Positions 1 through 8,825 of a stretch of 64,000 bases of DNA are shown here, in pieces. A program made the position numbers and the translations under genes. The stretch's first letter is position 1, and every line of letters starts with the position of its first letter. The DNA comes from Favolaschia claudopus (taxonomy: Eukaryota; Basidiomycota; Agaricomycetes; Agaricales; Mycenaceae): the NCBI GenBank assembly GCA_037176885.1, contig JAWWNJ010000007.1, positions 2,356,001 through 2,420,000 of the forward strand, written 5' to 3'. The notes under the pieces were generated by a model. It was not told the origin of the DNA. It made no database searches and worked only from the letters and a program-made list of their open reading frames with translations.

Positions 1-36
1 AGTGACTATCTCACCGCTCATCTATTTTGCACACAG

Positions 37-748
37 GGCTGCACCGACTTGGTCCGCCGTCGAGTCGACCAACCGCCAGAAGGTCCTCTACTACGCCGCC
101 AGAGACATATTCTCCCCCGTAATCGTCAACGCGTACTACAATACCTCAGGCGGCACATCCGATCTCCAAGTCTGGGTCACTTCTGACCTCTTCACCTCCA
201 TTTCCGCCACCGTCTCCTACTCGTGGGTGAACTATGCTGGGGAGGCAATCACTGTCGGCACGCAGTCCTCGGGAAGCTCGAGCGTCGACGTCGGCGCCAT
301 ACACTCCACGCACGTCACAGACTTGCATGTTCCCGACCTCAACAGCGCGCTATCGGGAAGCAGCGTCGATGCGAAGGACGCGTTGTTACAGTTGTCCGTT
401 TCAGCCAAATCGGGCGGCACGACCTACACCCACAGCGCGGTGTTCCACCCGGCGACGCTTGCTGAGGCGAAGCTGCGCGATCCTGGGCTAGCGTTGACGA
501 AGCCGAAGGCGCCGACGGGCAACAGCAGCAAGTACACGTTCACCGTCAGCGCGCCTGATGCTGTTGCCGCGTGGGTGTGGCTGGATGTCGCTACGACCGC
601 GGTGACTGGGTATTGGAGCGATAATGGGTTCTGGCTGAAGAAGGGCGAGAGCCGTAGTGTGGTGTTTACGGTGTGGGAGGATTGGAGTAAAGGCAAGTGG
701 GTGGCGGGTGTGACTGCCATAAGTATTTGGGACAATACGGTTCCGTGA
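37..748 (+). CDS. GH2 beta-mannosidase, C-terminal exon (partial)
   Basis: This is the last exon of a gene that begins left of the window. An intron acceptor (acacag at 31-36) opens the exon, and the frame runs to TGA at 746-748. The first residues, APTWSAVE followed by VLYYAARDIFSPVIV and then LQVWVTSD, are the signature of the C-terminal region of fungal secreted family-2 beta-mannosidases, where the (beta/alpha)8 barrel ends and the C-terminal beta-sandwich domains start. Such enzymes release terminal beta-linked mannose from mannan-derived oligosaccharides. The catalytic glutamates lie upstream and are not visible. The sandwich part (residues about 60-237) is Ser/Thr/Gly rich, as in the family. 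Assignment rests on recognised motifs, not on an alignment. Confidence 0.8.
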
Positions 749-1174
749 ACGGACGCTGCAACATAATAAGTAGCTGATAATGTCCTGTGTCATCTGTGAT
801 ATTCTACGAAAACACCAGAGGTCCATGATGAAGAGGTTTACGACTTGGTTTCGCCACCACGCATCACGATCACATGACTTTGATTTGCCACTTTTCGCGT
901 TCGACGCGCCCCGAATCTGCACGAATCGCTGCCCCTGGTCGGTCGGTGCATCAACTGGCCATATCTGCATCAGATTTTTCGACATCAACGAGTAGGGCGA
1001 TCGGGTGTGGAAGCAACAAATTCAATTAGTTGTTGTCTACAATACTTCCTTCCTTCCTTCAGTCATGTACATTTGTCGGAATGCGCTTTGGTCTCACCCG
1101 GATATACACATTGTTTTACAGATGTACAATGTCGTTCAAGTAGGTATACTGATACAGGTAGCAGTCTCGATTGT
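749..1174. other. intergenic, nothing recognised
   Basis: This is the 3' flank of the beta-mannosidase gene. I see short open frames only, with no splice pattern or repeat that supports a gene. Confidence 0.6.
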
Positions 1175-2468
1175 CTAGTTAGAGCGTGAATGTTGTTTGT
1201 TCAGTGGTTCAATAATCTGTTCCATTTTCCTTTCCAAGTTTTCCTGCCTTTGCTCCAGGGCGCATTGCCTCTTTCCCATGCTACCTCGCCATTCGGCCGG
1301 GCTTTCCGATAAAGTATTCCGTATGTTTCCCAAGTTACCTCGTTCGTCTACGTCAACTGTCGTTTGCTCTCCTTCCTCGTCATGTTGTTTGTTCAGTAGT
1401 TCCATAATCTGTTCCATTTTCCTTTCCATGTTTTCCTGCCTTTGTTCCAGGGCGCATTGCCTCTTTTCCATGCTACCTCGCCAGTCGGCCAGGCTTTCCG
1501 ACAAAGTATTCCGTATGTTTCCCATGTTACCTCCGTCAACTGTCGTTTGCTCTCCTTCCTTGTCCCGTGCGTTGTATATATCGGCCATGTCAACGCCTGA
1601 TATAGGTTATCTAAATGTACAGCAATTTGAGCTGAAGATAATCCCGCACCTTGTTGGGCTACGTCGAAAGAAATCGCTAATCCCAAAGGCAAACGGTAAG
1701 GGCGTGATGTGGTGAATATTGGTTTGATAATACCTGCTGCCTTCCGCTCAGCGGTTGCAAAGTCGTTGCTGCCTAGGTGCCGTCTTCCCGAAGCGCCTTT
1801 TCCATTGGCGTCCGTTCAGTGCGAGATTCGTAGCGATTCCTATGTAAAGAAATGTTGCTTACAATACGGCAATGTGCCTCTAAGACGTTTATTGGCAGCC
1901 TTGTGAACGGAACGGCAAGCGTTGGGCACTTTCTTGTTGTAGACTCGTAAAAACAGGTCCATTGTAGGGAAGAAGTCCTTGCGGGTCATTTCGAACAGAA
2001 ACTTGATTTTACGATCGCAAGCAGTTCTTGCTGTCCTACAAGTCTTGCATGCCGCCTGATACTCCTCAATCACACAATGCCTTTTGACTTTGCCCTTGGT
2101 GCACCTGTCGCAGCCCTATACCCTAGTTATACATGAGTATAATATTGAGAGTAGACGCTAACCTTGGTATTTGCCGCATTCCATCGCCGAACCTCTTCAC
2201 CGCCTATCCATTTTCCATCTTCTCTTCGTGTTCGGGTTGATACGCTTGCAATCCTCTGCCAAAAAGCGATTACTGTGTTCTCTTTGGGTTCGGCTTGAGG
2301 CATCGATAGAGCGGCATCGTCAAGCCTCGATGCAGTATGACCCTTCGCTTGCATCCAAGTTGCATCCAAGACGAAAGAGGTACTTGTTGATCGATGATCG
2401 CACGGGCCAGCCACCACGGGAAAATCTTGTTGAGCCTTGTGTACATCCCTGTCATTGTCACAAGACAA
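1175..2468 (-). CDS. unresolved gene: zinc-cluster-like Cys motif plus duplicated coiled coil
   Basis: A minus-strand gene with at least two convincing exons. The upstream exon ends ...WNAANTK at 2163. A 47 nt GT-AG intron (2162-2116) joins it in phase to an exon opening GCDRCTKGKVKRHC and continuing to CKTCRTARTAC, giving Cys spacing C-x2-C-x8-C-x8-C-x2-C-x6-C. That resembles a Zn2Cys6 cluster with 8 instead of 6 residues in the first spacer. This exon meets a stop at 1840. A separate frame at 1588-1175 starts MADIYNARDKEG and is rich in Glu, Arg, Gln and Lys (RQENMERKMEQIMELLNKQ), a coiled coil present twice. I could not join it cleanly: the only visible intron would be 28 nt. The 5' end stops where a TIR element begins at 2507. 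It may be a pseudogene or a regulator family not known to me. Confidence 0.4.
1191..1570. repeat. tandem duplication, period about 192 bp, inside the coiled-coil frame
   Basis: The stretch starting tgttgtttgttcagt at 1191 recurs at 1383. Two units of about 190 bp follow each other directly. They differ by scattered substitutions and by a 9 bp segment (tcgtctacg type) missing from the second unit, so both units remain in frame on the minus strand and encode about 61-64 residues each. Confidence 0.9.
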
Positions 2469-2506
2469 CGATCTATTAATAGTATGTACAGTACGTCCGC
2501 GAACTT

Positions 2507-3903
2507 GGGCTCGATACTGGTGTCGGTGGGAGAAAATAAAAAAATAAAGAAAAAAAGAAACGAAAAAAAGGGAGGGAATATCAAGGAGATTCCCGGGAAC
2601 TTCTGACAGCTGTCAAGTCGTTGCTGTTTCCGATTCAGATTAGCGAAAAGGTTTTCCGCTGCTCTCGAAAGCTTTGCTTAATTCTTGTAAATAATATGGC
2701 AGCCCCTGAAACATTAATGGAGCTCTCAGCCTTTTTTGAACCGCTATCTACTGGGAGGTGAGTTTCCTTTTGACGTTTCTTCTCTTCCGGCAATATACTG
2801 ACGGAGCTTGAAATCCACGATCCGAGTCGGCATGGCCTGTCAATCACGGATCTATGCTTCAATTTTCCGAAGTTTGAACCAACTTCAACTCGCTCGATGC
2901 TTGCTCGATGCTCAATCTCAACAGTCCTCAACAGAAGCAAGGTTAAGGCCCTGGACAAAACTACAGCCACTCATGCAGCTTTGATTAGTCTCTGCACACA
3001 CAAGCCACGCCGGCTCGATCATTGGAGAGCTCATTTCATCCATTTGCATCGTATAGTATGCCTCTCAGTGGGGTCAATGCCGTCTGTATTTCCCTTGCAT
3101 TGTTTCCCAGCCATAGCTGAATTCAAAGTGACCCTATTTACTTACCTCCAGACATTGAAACAATCACGCTGAGTCTCCACAATCAAATCCTCGCGCATGA
3201 AACTCGCACATTCATTCAAATCAGCCTATCCTCCATCCATATTGGCCGCTATTCAAGACCTTTCCTGACCTCAAAGTGCGTTGATCTTCCATGATTGAGT
3301 TGAACACAGCTGGAATTGACCCCATGTTGTATAGTATATCTTTCGTAGCATCATTGTCCAGCATTCAATTTTCAAGCACAATGAGAGGCTAGATGTCTCA
3401 AATACAGTGTTATCGATTTAATTATGCTACTGTGTGAGTGATTCAGACAATTCTCCGAGCACACACAGCGACAGCAACTTGTCAGCGAGCCATTTCTATT
3501 TGTTGTTAAGAGTTGGAGCACCTTCAGCCCAATGAAATGAAAGCTGCAGATGTGATTCATCGAAGTTTGGGACTCGTCAAATCATGGATTTTACTATCCA
3601 GTTTTCTGTGTCGATACTTCAAGTTGGGAATCATTCAACTGTTTTGTTTGTAGAATCTTCGACTCCGAGTCGACGGAACGAAGTCTGGGAGAAATAGGCT
3701 TTCTAGAGTGATCCAACTAGAGCAATAGCCAGTGTAATATACATTTCCCATGTGTGCGCGCCCCAGGTTGCCATTATTTCGCCCAGTGCTGCCATTTAAT
3801 AGCTGCCAATAAGAGTCGGAGCGGTGGGGCCGAGCGGGCCGGGAATTCAAACTCCGCCGGTATCTGGATACCGGTATTTACCACCGCCATCAGTATCGAG
3901 CCC
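2507..3903. mobile_element. non-autonomous TIR element, copy X1 (1397 bp)
   Basis: The element is bounded by a perfect 13 bp inverted repeat, GGGCTCGATACTG at 2507-2519 and CAGTATCGAGCCC at 3891-3903. A 6 bp direct repeat GAACTT flanks it at 2501-2506 and 3904-3909. Subterminal sequence matches copy X2 (12561-14007) in the opposite orientation. For example, the GGTGGGAGAAAAT stretch near the left end here is like the right end of X2, and CGGAGTTTGAA occurs near the other end. The interior holds an A-rich run (2535-2575) and no protein I recognise, so mobilisation would depend on another element. Confidence 0.65.
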
Positions 3904-3909
3904 GAACTT

Positions 3910-4162
3910 GTGGCTCGCAACTTGCTCGCAACTCCCAAGGCTTCGAGTTGGGCGGGAGAAGATGCGTAGCAAATAAAAAAAAAGCGAGATTTCAGAGGCA
4001 AGTTTAGAGCCCCACACGCCCTCCGAAAGCGACGATGGAGAAGGTGGAATGGAGGAAGCGAAGAGCAGAACGAACGTCACATGATCGCGTTTGTTGATCC
4101 CGGCGCTCGGCCCGACTCGCCTCAACCTCTCCGCAAACCGCGCACTCACTTAGCCTCACTAT
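3910..4162 (+). repeat. promoter-like repeat, third copy of the block seen near 14.03-14.29 kb and 42.02-42.31 kb
   Basis: It shares with the other copies the order CTCCCAAGGCTTCRAGTTGGGCG, AGCGACGATGGAGAAGGTGG and GAACGTCACATGATCGCGTTTGTT. In the 42 kb copy this sequence ends directly at the start codon of the 370-residue paralogue, so it is the native 5' region of the gene that now begins at 6528. The homologous ATG here is at 4161, immediately before the hAT-like insertion. Confidence 0.75.
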
Positions 4163-4327
4163 GTCTGGAATAGTCTCGTTCCCAGAAGTTATAGAGCACC
4201 ACCCGCACCGCTCGCTGCGCTCGCGGATTCACCCTAAAAGGGAAATGTTGAGATGTAGAGATGTCAGCGAGGCAGATTGATTGAAAAATTTGATCGCGGG
4301 TGAGTGCTCTATAACGTCTGGTGCAGG

Positions 4328-4939
4328 CCTGTCTCGGTAACCCAGACGTTCTGAGAGCACAGCGGACCTGCGGTCCGCGATTGATCCGTACCACGCGAGT
4401 TCGGGTAAATTTGATGTGCGGAAGTGCTCTCAGAACGTCTGGGGCATTTGGTACCGTAACACCGCACATGCTGTCACGTCACGCTATGGCTCCCCGTCCA
4501 TTAACTGCGCCCTGAATGACCCTACACCCTTAGTGAGCTCACAGAATGCGTTGTATATACCTACATATGATCCTCAGCAACTTCCAGCTTTTTCTGAGCA
4601 GTCCTTGAACCCCATCACATATCATTCAGCCAAATTGCAAACAAAAGTGTCGGTTTTGAGTGGTCCAGAACAACCACATAATGCACCAAAATGAATGAAA
4701 TAAATTGTGAATATCAAAGAATGGATGCCCTTTTATGCTCTCAGAAAATTTTGGACCCAAAATCGGCGGGGAAGAGGTAGAAAAATGGGTGTGACAGCAT
4801 GTGCGTGTTGTGGCGCCAAATGCCCCAGACGTTCTGAGAGCACTTCCGCACATCAAATTTACCCGAACTCGCGTGGTACGGATCAATCGCGGACCGCAGG
4901 TCCGCTGTGCTCTCAGAACGTCTGGGTTACCGAGACAGG
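4328..4939. mobile_element. 612 bp inverted-repeat element with about 150 bp arms, inside E1
   Basis: Arms at 4328-4477 and 4791-4939 are near-identical reverse complements, starting CCTGTCTCGG and ending CTGTCAC. Each arm itself carries an internal pair CCCAGACGTTCTGAGAGCAC and GTGCTCTCAGAACGTCTGGG about 100 bp apart, so it folds as hairpins within a hairpin. The spacer 4478-4790 is non-coding. The outer motif TGTCTCGGTAACCCAGA resembles the E1 terminus TAGTCTCGTTCCCAGA, suggesting a related family. I found no clear target duplication. Confidence 0.75.
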
Positions 4940-6170
4940 GGGTTGATAATCCGATCAGCTGGGTGTTATTTGCCCACAGCCACAATGTTACTTGCCACTT
5001 TCCATCACTTTCTTCTTTTCCCTAGCTTGCGGATGTTTTGAGTACTCAAGAAGTTCTGGAGATCTAATTTGAGTATATAGGTTCAACTCTGTCAGGTTAT
5101 TTTGCGCAAAATGAACTGTTTCTCGGCCAGGTAGCGAAATGGCTAATAACATCGGCGCTTGGCAAATAACATGATTGATGCCATCAATTTCACGCGCTGC
5201 CGGCGTCTATTTCTTCCTTTGCCTCCTCGTCGTCGCTTTCCTCGTTTCCTTAGACCCAGGACCGATTCTGCCCAACACAAATCAATATACCCAACCATCA
5301 CTGCTGTCCGCCCCCGCCCTAATTCGACGACAATGTTTCCATGACTGCAGGTGAAGGAAACGGACTCGAGCGGAAGGAGGAATTAGAGGATAATGGAGAT
5401 TGTGGTATTGACACGCCGGGCAAACAGAAGTCGGGGGTTTGGAGGAAGCTCGTATTGGGCAAGTTCACAGTTCATCAATCCGGGCTAGCATTGCGCAGGT
5501 ACGTGAGTACTCAGTATTCACACTTTCTCCATGTTCTCTTGCGATCTTCTTCTCCTACCGATCACACCTTCCTTCCTTTCTTCCGCGAGCGGCAGGAAGA
5601 AATGTCGCAGCTGCCCTTCCTGTCATACTTAGCTGTCCAGCAGTCTAAATACATCTTGTATTAGGCAGAATTGTAATAGATTCAGCTTCATTTCAGTACA
5701 TACTTGTGAGCCGAAACTCGAGGGAATATAGTAATAAGCTTCATGCTGCTCGATTCAAACCTCTTCCAAGCAACAAGAGGTGTTTCTACTTCCTCTATAC
5801 CTTCTCCCTTTTCTCCCCCTTTTCCCTTTCTTTTTCTCTTTTTTCCGTCACGGGACCCAGTACATTGAAAAAAAAACCAGACAGGGTGCAGGCTCGTGTC
5901 ACGCTGTCGACTTTCTCCGCCAAAAGCGTGACAGTTGAACTTTGCACAAACTATAGGCCCTCTGCAACTCATTGCAGTCTGTGATAGTTGCAATATATCA
6001 CCAATTGCCTTCCTTTGCCCTTGTCCAAATCATACTGAAATCACAAGCCTAGGATGTATTTACTTAGGATGTATTTACTCACAGAAAGAATCTTGGTTGA
6101 CTTCAGATTACCCTCAAAAATTTGCCAGAATGCCAGACTGGCTATTATTGATTGAATAGATACTTTCTGC

Positions 6171-6385
6171 TAATCTCGGCTCCAGATCTTTTCGGGCTGA
6201 TGGCCGGGGCACTGTGATCACAAAATCACAGTACACCATCACCCCTCTACACTCACCCGCGATCAAATTTCTCAATCAATCTGCCTCGCTGACATCTCTA
6301 CATCTCAACATTTCCCTTTTAGGGTGAATCCGCGAGCGCAGCGAGTGGTGCGGGTGGTGCTCTATAACTTCTGGGAACGAGACTA
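6171..6385. mobile_element. 215 bp MITE, internal-deletion derivative of E1 nested in E1
   Basis: The direct repeat ACTTTCTGC flanks it (6162-6170 and 6386-6394). Its first about 70 bp equal the reverse complement of the right end of E1 (6415-6488), and its last about 140 bp equal the reverse complement of the left end (4171-4312), with nothing in between. It is therefore the two ends of E1 fused, inserted into E1 in the opposite orientation. Confidence 0.8.
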
Positions 6386-6527
6386 ACTTTCTGCACTCGA
6401 TTCTGCTTCTTGGTTGGTGATGGTGTACTGTGATTTTGTGATCACAGTGCCCCGGCCATCAGCCCGAAAAGATCTGGAGCCGAGATTAGTCTGGAACCAC
6501 AAATACCTGGTAGTGTCCCCATATACA

Positions 6528-7632
6528 ATGAATACAACAGAACACGACAGTGACGACGACGACGGCGCGTTCTACGATGAAGAATTCTACGAGTTTGTCC
6601 CGGAATCGCCAAATGTACAGCACAAGAGACTCGGAGACGCTCTACGCTTTGTCTACCGGGTCGCCACCGGCCTTTTCGACCAGCAAATCCTTGTCCCGGA
6701 TGACCTCCTCGACTCTGCTGCCAGTGTCCTACAGAACGAATGTTGGGTGCCCTCGTCGCACAATCCCGGTGATCTTGCGATGGAACGTTGGGAGCCTGGC
6801 CGTGGAGGCACCGTGCCTTGGCCCAAGGCCATACGTCTAGCCCACAAAGACCTCTCTCCGGAAGACATGGTCGAACCCACATACATCATGGACCCACTGC
6901 CCTCACACGTCCTCCTGCTCCCTCAGTCCTACTATGGAATCGACCTGCGCAATCACGGGCGTCGTCTTCGCTCGATGGTGCCGCCTCTCCCCGCGTCGAA
7001 CGCAGGAATACTTGTCCCCGAATTCCACACGTTTCTAGAGGGTCTCATACACTTTTTGATTCATCCGCCCGTTCTGCACCAGGGAGGCATGATGAAACAC
7101 ACGATTCACCTTAGGTACTTGTGCTCATGGAGGGTGCAGTACGAGCCGCGCAACCAGCCAGCCCCGGGGGAGCTTTTGCCTGAAGAGGAGAAAATACTTG
7201 ACGAATTGGAGACAGAGGACGCGCGCTGGTACATGAATCGCAGATTTATGACACGCAAACAATTCTGGACCGACGCCTTCGAGGAATACAAGCGATCGAA
7301 ATTGGATGCGGCCAATAAATCGTGCGCATCTCTTCAGTCCACTCATAGTTTCTACCAAATATTGATCTTTAAGCTCAGAAATCTAGACATGAATAGCATG
7401 CATCGACTCAACTGCGCGGTCAATAACGTAAGGTATGCGCCGTGCACTCAATCTCAGAGGCCCGGACTCTGATCTCCTTTGCAGTCAGCGGCGGTCTTAC
7501 CACAGTTCACCGTCTCCCACCATGGCAGCGGTGGCTCGTGGTGCGCGCTATCCTCGCACCACAAATGTCCCCATAATAAACAAATTCGCCGTGCCGATGT
7601 TGCGAGCCTTGCGTCGTCGCGCTCCTCGATAA
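6528..7632 (+). CDS. unknown protein, paralogue copy 1 (5' end disrupted)
   Basis: Two exons, 6528-7432 and 7485-7632, joined by a 52 nt intron, give 350 residues. The product matches the 370-residue paralogue at 42309-43473 throughout. The ancestral start is at 4161 and is separated from the body by the hAT-like insertion. The retained sequence after the insertion also has a 1 nt loss relative to the paralogue, so the first usable ATG is now 6528 (MNTTEHDSDDDD). An in-frame 51 bp deletion at 6634/6635 removes 17 residues around GIPCALWGE. Conserved blocks are LFDQQILVPDDLL, PSHVLLLPQSYYGI and FHTFLEGLIHFLIH. Function is unknown; the lost GIPCALWGEDALRF segment followed by QQILVPDD faintly recalls a nucleotidyltransferase-like fold, which is inference only. 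It may be a pseudogene. Confidence 0.6.
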
Positions 7633-8825
7633 TCAATTGAGTCTGGATTGTATCGTGGTGGCATGAGACTGGGACGACCTGGGACGACCGGGCTGCGAGC
7701 TATCTTATTACCTGCCGCGACACACTATAGGAGAAAGACCCCATCTCATCAGTATCAACTACTACATAGTAACAGGTGCGTAATAGTACTCCCACCTGCC
7801 ATCGTAGCAAAGTCAGACTCGTCTTTCGCAGGAGTGTTTCCTTCTGGCAAAATCATGGGGCCAATGAGTCCGTCCCAGACTCGTTTTCTAGAATAGAGTA
7901 TCAGCTCAATGTACTTCCTGTAGCGCTCGATCAAGTTATCATGTCTGCGTTACTTGAAACAGACACCGCTCCAAGAAGGAATACGTTCTTCGCTGTGACC
8001 GATAGTCTGGTACCTCATTGTGTGTATGCTCATTCCACGTATTATGAATTATCCCATCTGACCTTTCTCTAGTATATGACCGGGGGAAAGTCTCTCATAT
8101 TGGTTCTTCACATGGAACAGATGTTGCAGGTCGGTATCTACCCATACCACCGTCGTATCATTACATATAGCCACACTAACAACATAAGAATGGTTCGGTA
8201 CACCTGGCGGTCTCCTCAATCTACCCAAAAACTTTCAAGGAACCGATTATGTCGTCAAATTCATCGATAGCCTGGATCCAAATGTCTTCTAACCGAATAC
8301 ATCCACCAGTGCGAGTGCGACGTCGACAACGATTGTTTGGTCGCAGTACATGGCTTCCTTCCGATAACAAGACTCTGTTGACGTTCCAGGACGGGCTGGT
8401 GCCATTGACTCTCACAAAAGACGATTTTAGGAGTGAACCGATAGTATTTTTGGATGCGTTCACAAGGAGCTTTCCGTGGTAGTGGGTTTTTTTTAATTGT
8501 TGGAGCATGTTGGTTTCGAGTTACCTTCTTTACGAAATTACGATTCAAATTCCTCAATTCTCCTGGTTCGCTTCGGCTCGAATTTCTATCTCTGGTTGAA
8601 CAGATCAAGGTGGGAAACATGTGAATTCACCATCTCTAGCTCAGCAGGATTTTTTTTCTACAGCTTAGGCTGAGTGGAAACTTTTTTCAACGGCAGATTG
8701 GGGTTAGGGTTGCAGAATCGAGATCACGATCGAACGCGATGAAGGGCGGGAACACATCGGGACATCACGCGGCTTGCCCTTGACCCAATTACCTCTCTCT
8801 GTACACCCACTCTCGATGTCCGACT
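7633..8825. other. intergenic; paralogue 3' flank, then unassigned sequence
   Basis: Up to about 7770 the sequence matches the 3' flank of the paralogue (43474-43602), after which the two diverge. In 7771-8500 several short plus-strand frames with plausible splice sites occur, such as 8249-8482 containing TLLTFQDGLVPLTLTKDDF, but I recognise no family. I treat it as an unassigned gene fragment. Confidence 0.35.

Larger units (their letters stand above)
4171..6488. mobile_element. hAT-like composite insertion E1 (2318 bp) with 8 bp target duplication
   Basis: The exact direct repeat GTCTGGAA flanks it at 4163-4170 and 6489-6496. The ends are imperfect inverted repeats (TAGTCTCGTTCCCAGAAG left, TAATCTCGGCTCCAGATC when the right end is read inward; 13 of 18 positions match). 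An 8 bp duplication is typical of the hAT superfamily. No transposase is visible in 4940-6160, so the element is non-autonomous. It contains the inverted-repeat element at 4328-4939 and the nested derivative at 6171-6385. It interrupts the 5' end of the gene at 6528-7632 a few bases after the ancestral ATG. Confidence 0.8.

Noticed and set aside
4146..5025. Several similar short proteins on both strands (for example with LRALPHIKFTRTRVVRINRG)
   Set aside because: The similarity comes from the DNA inverted repeat at 4328-4939, not from protein conservation.
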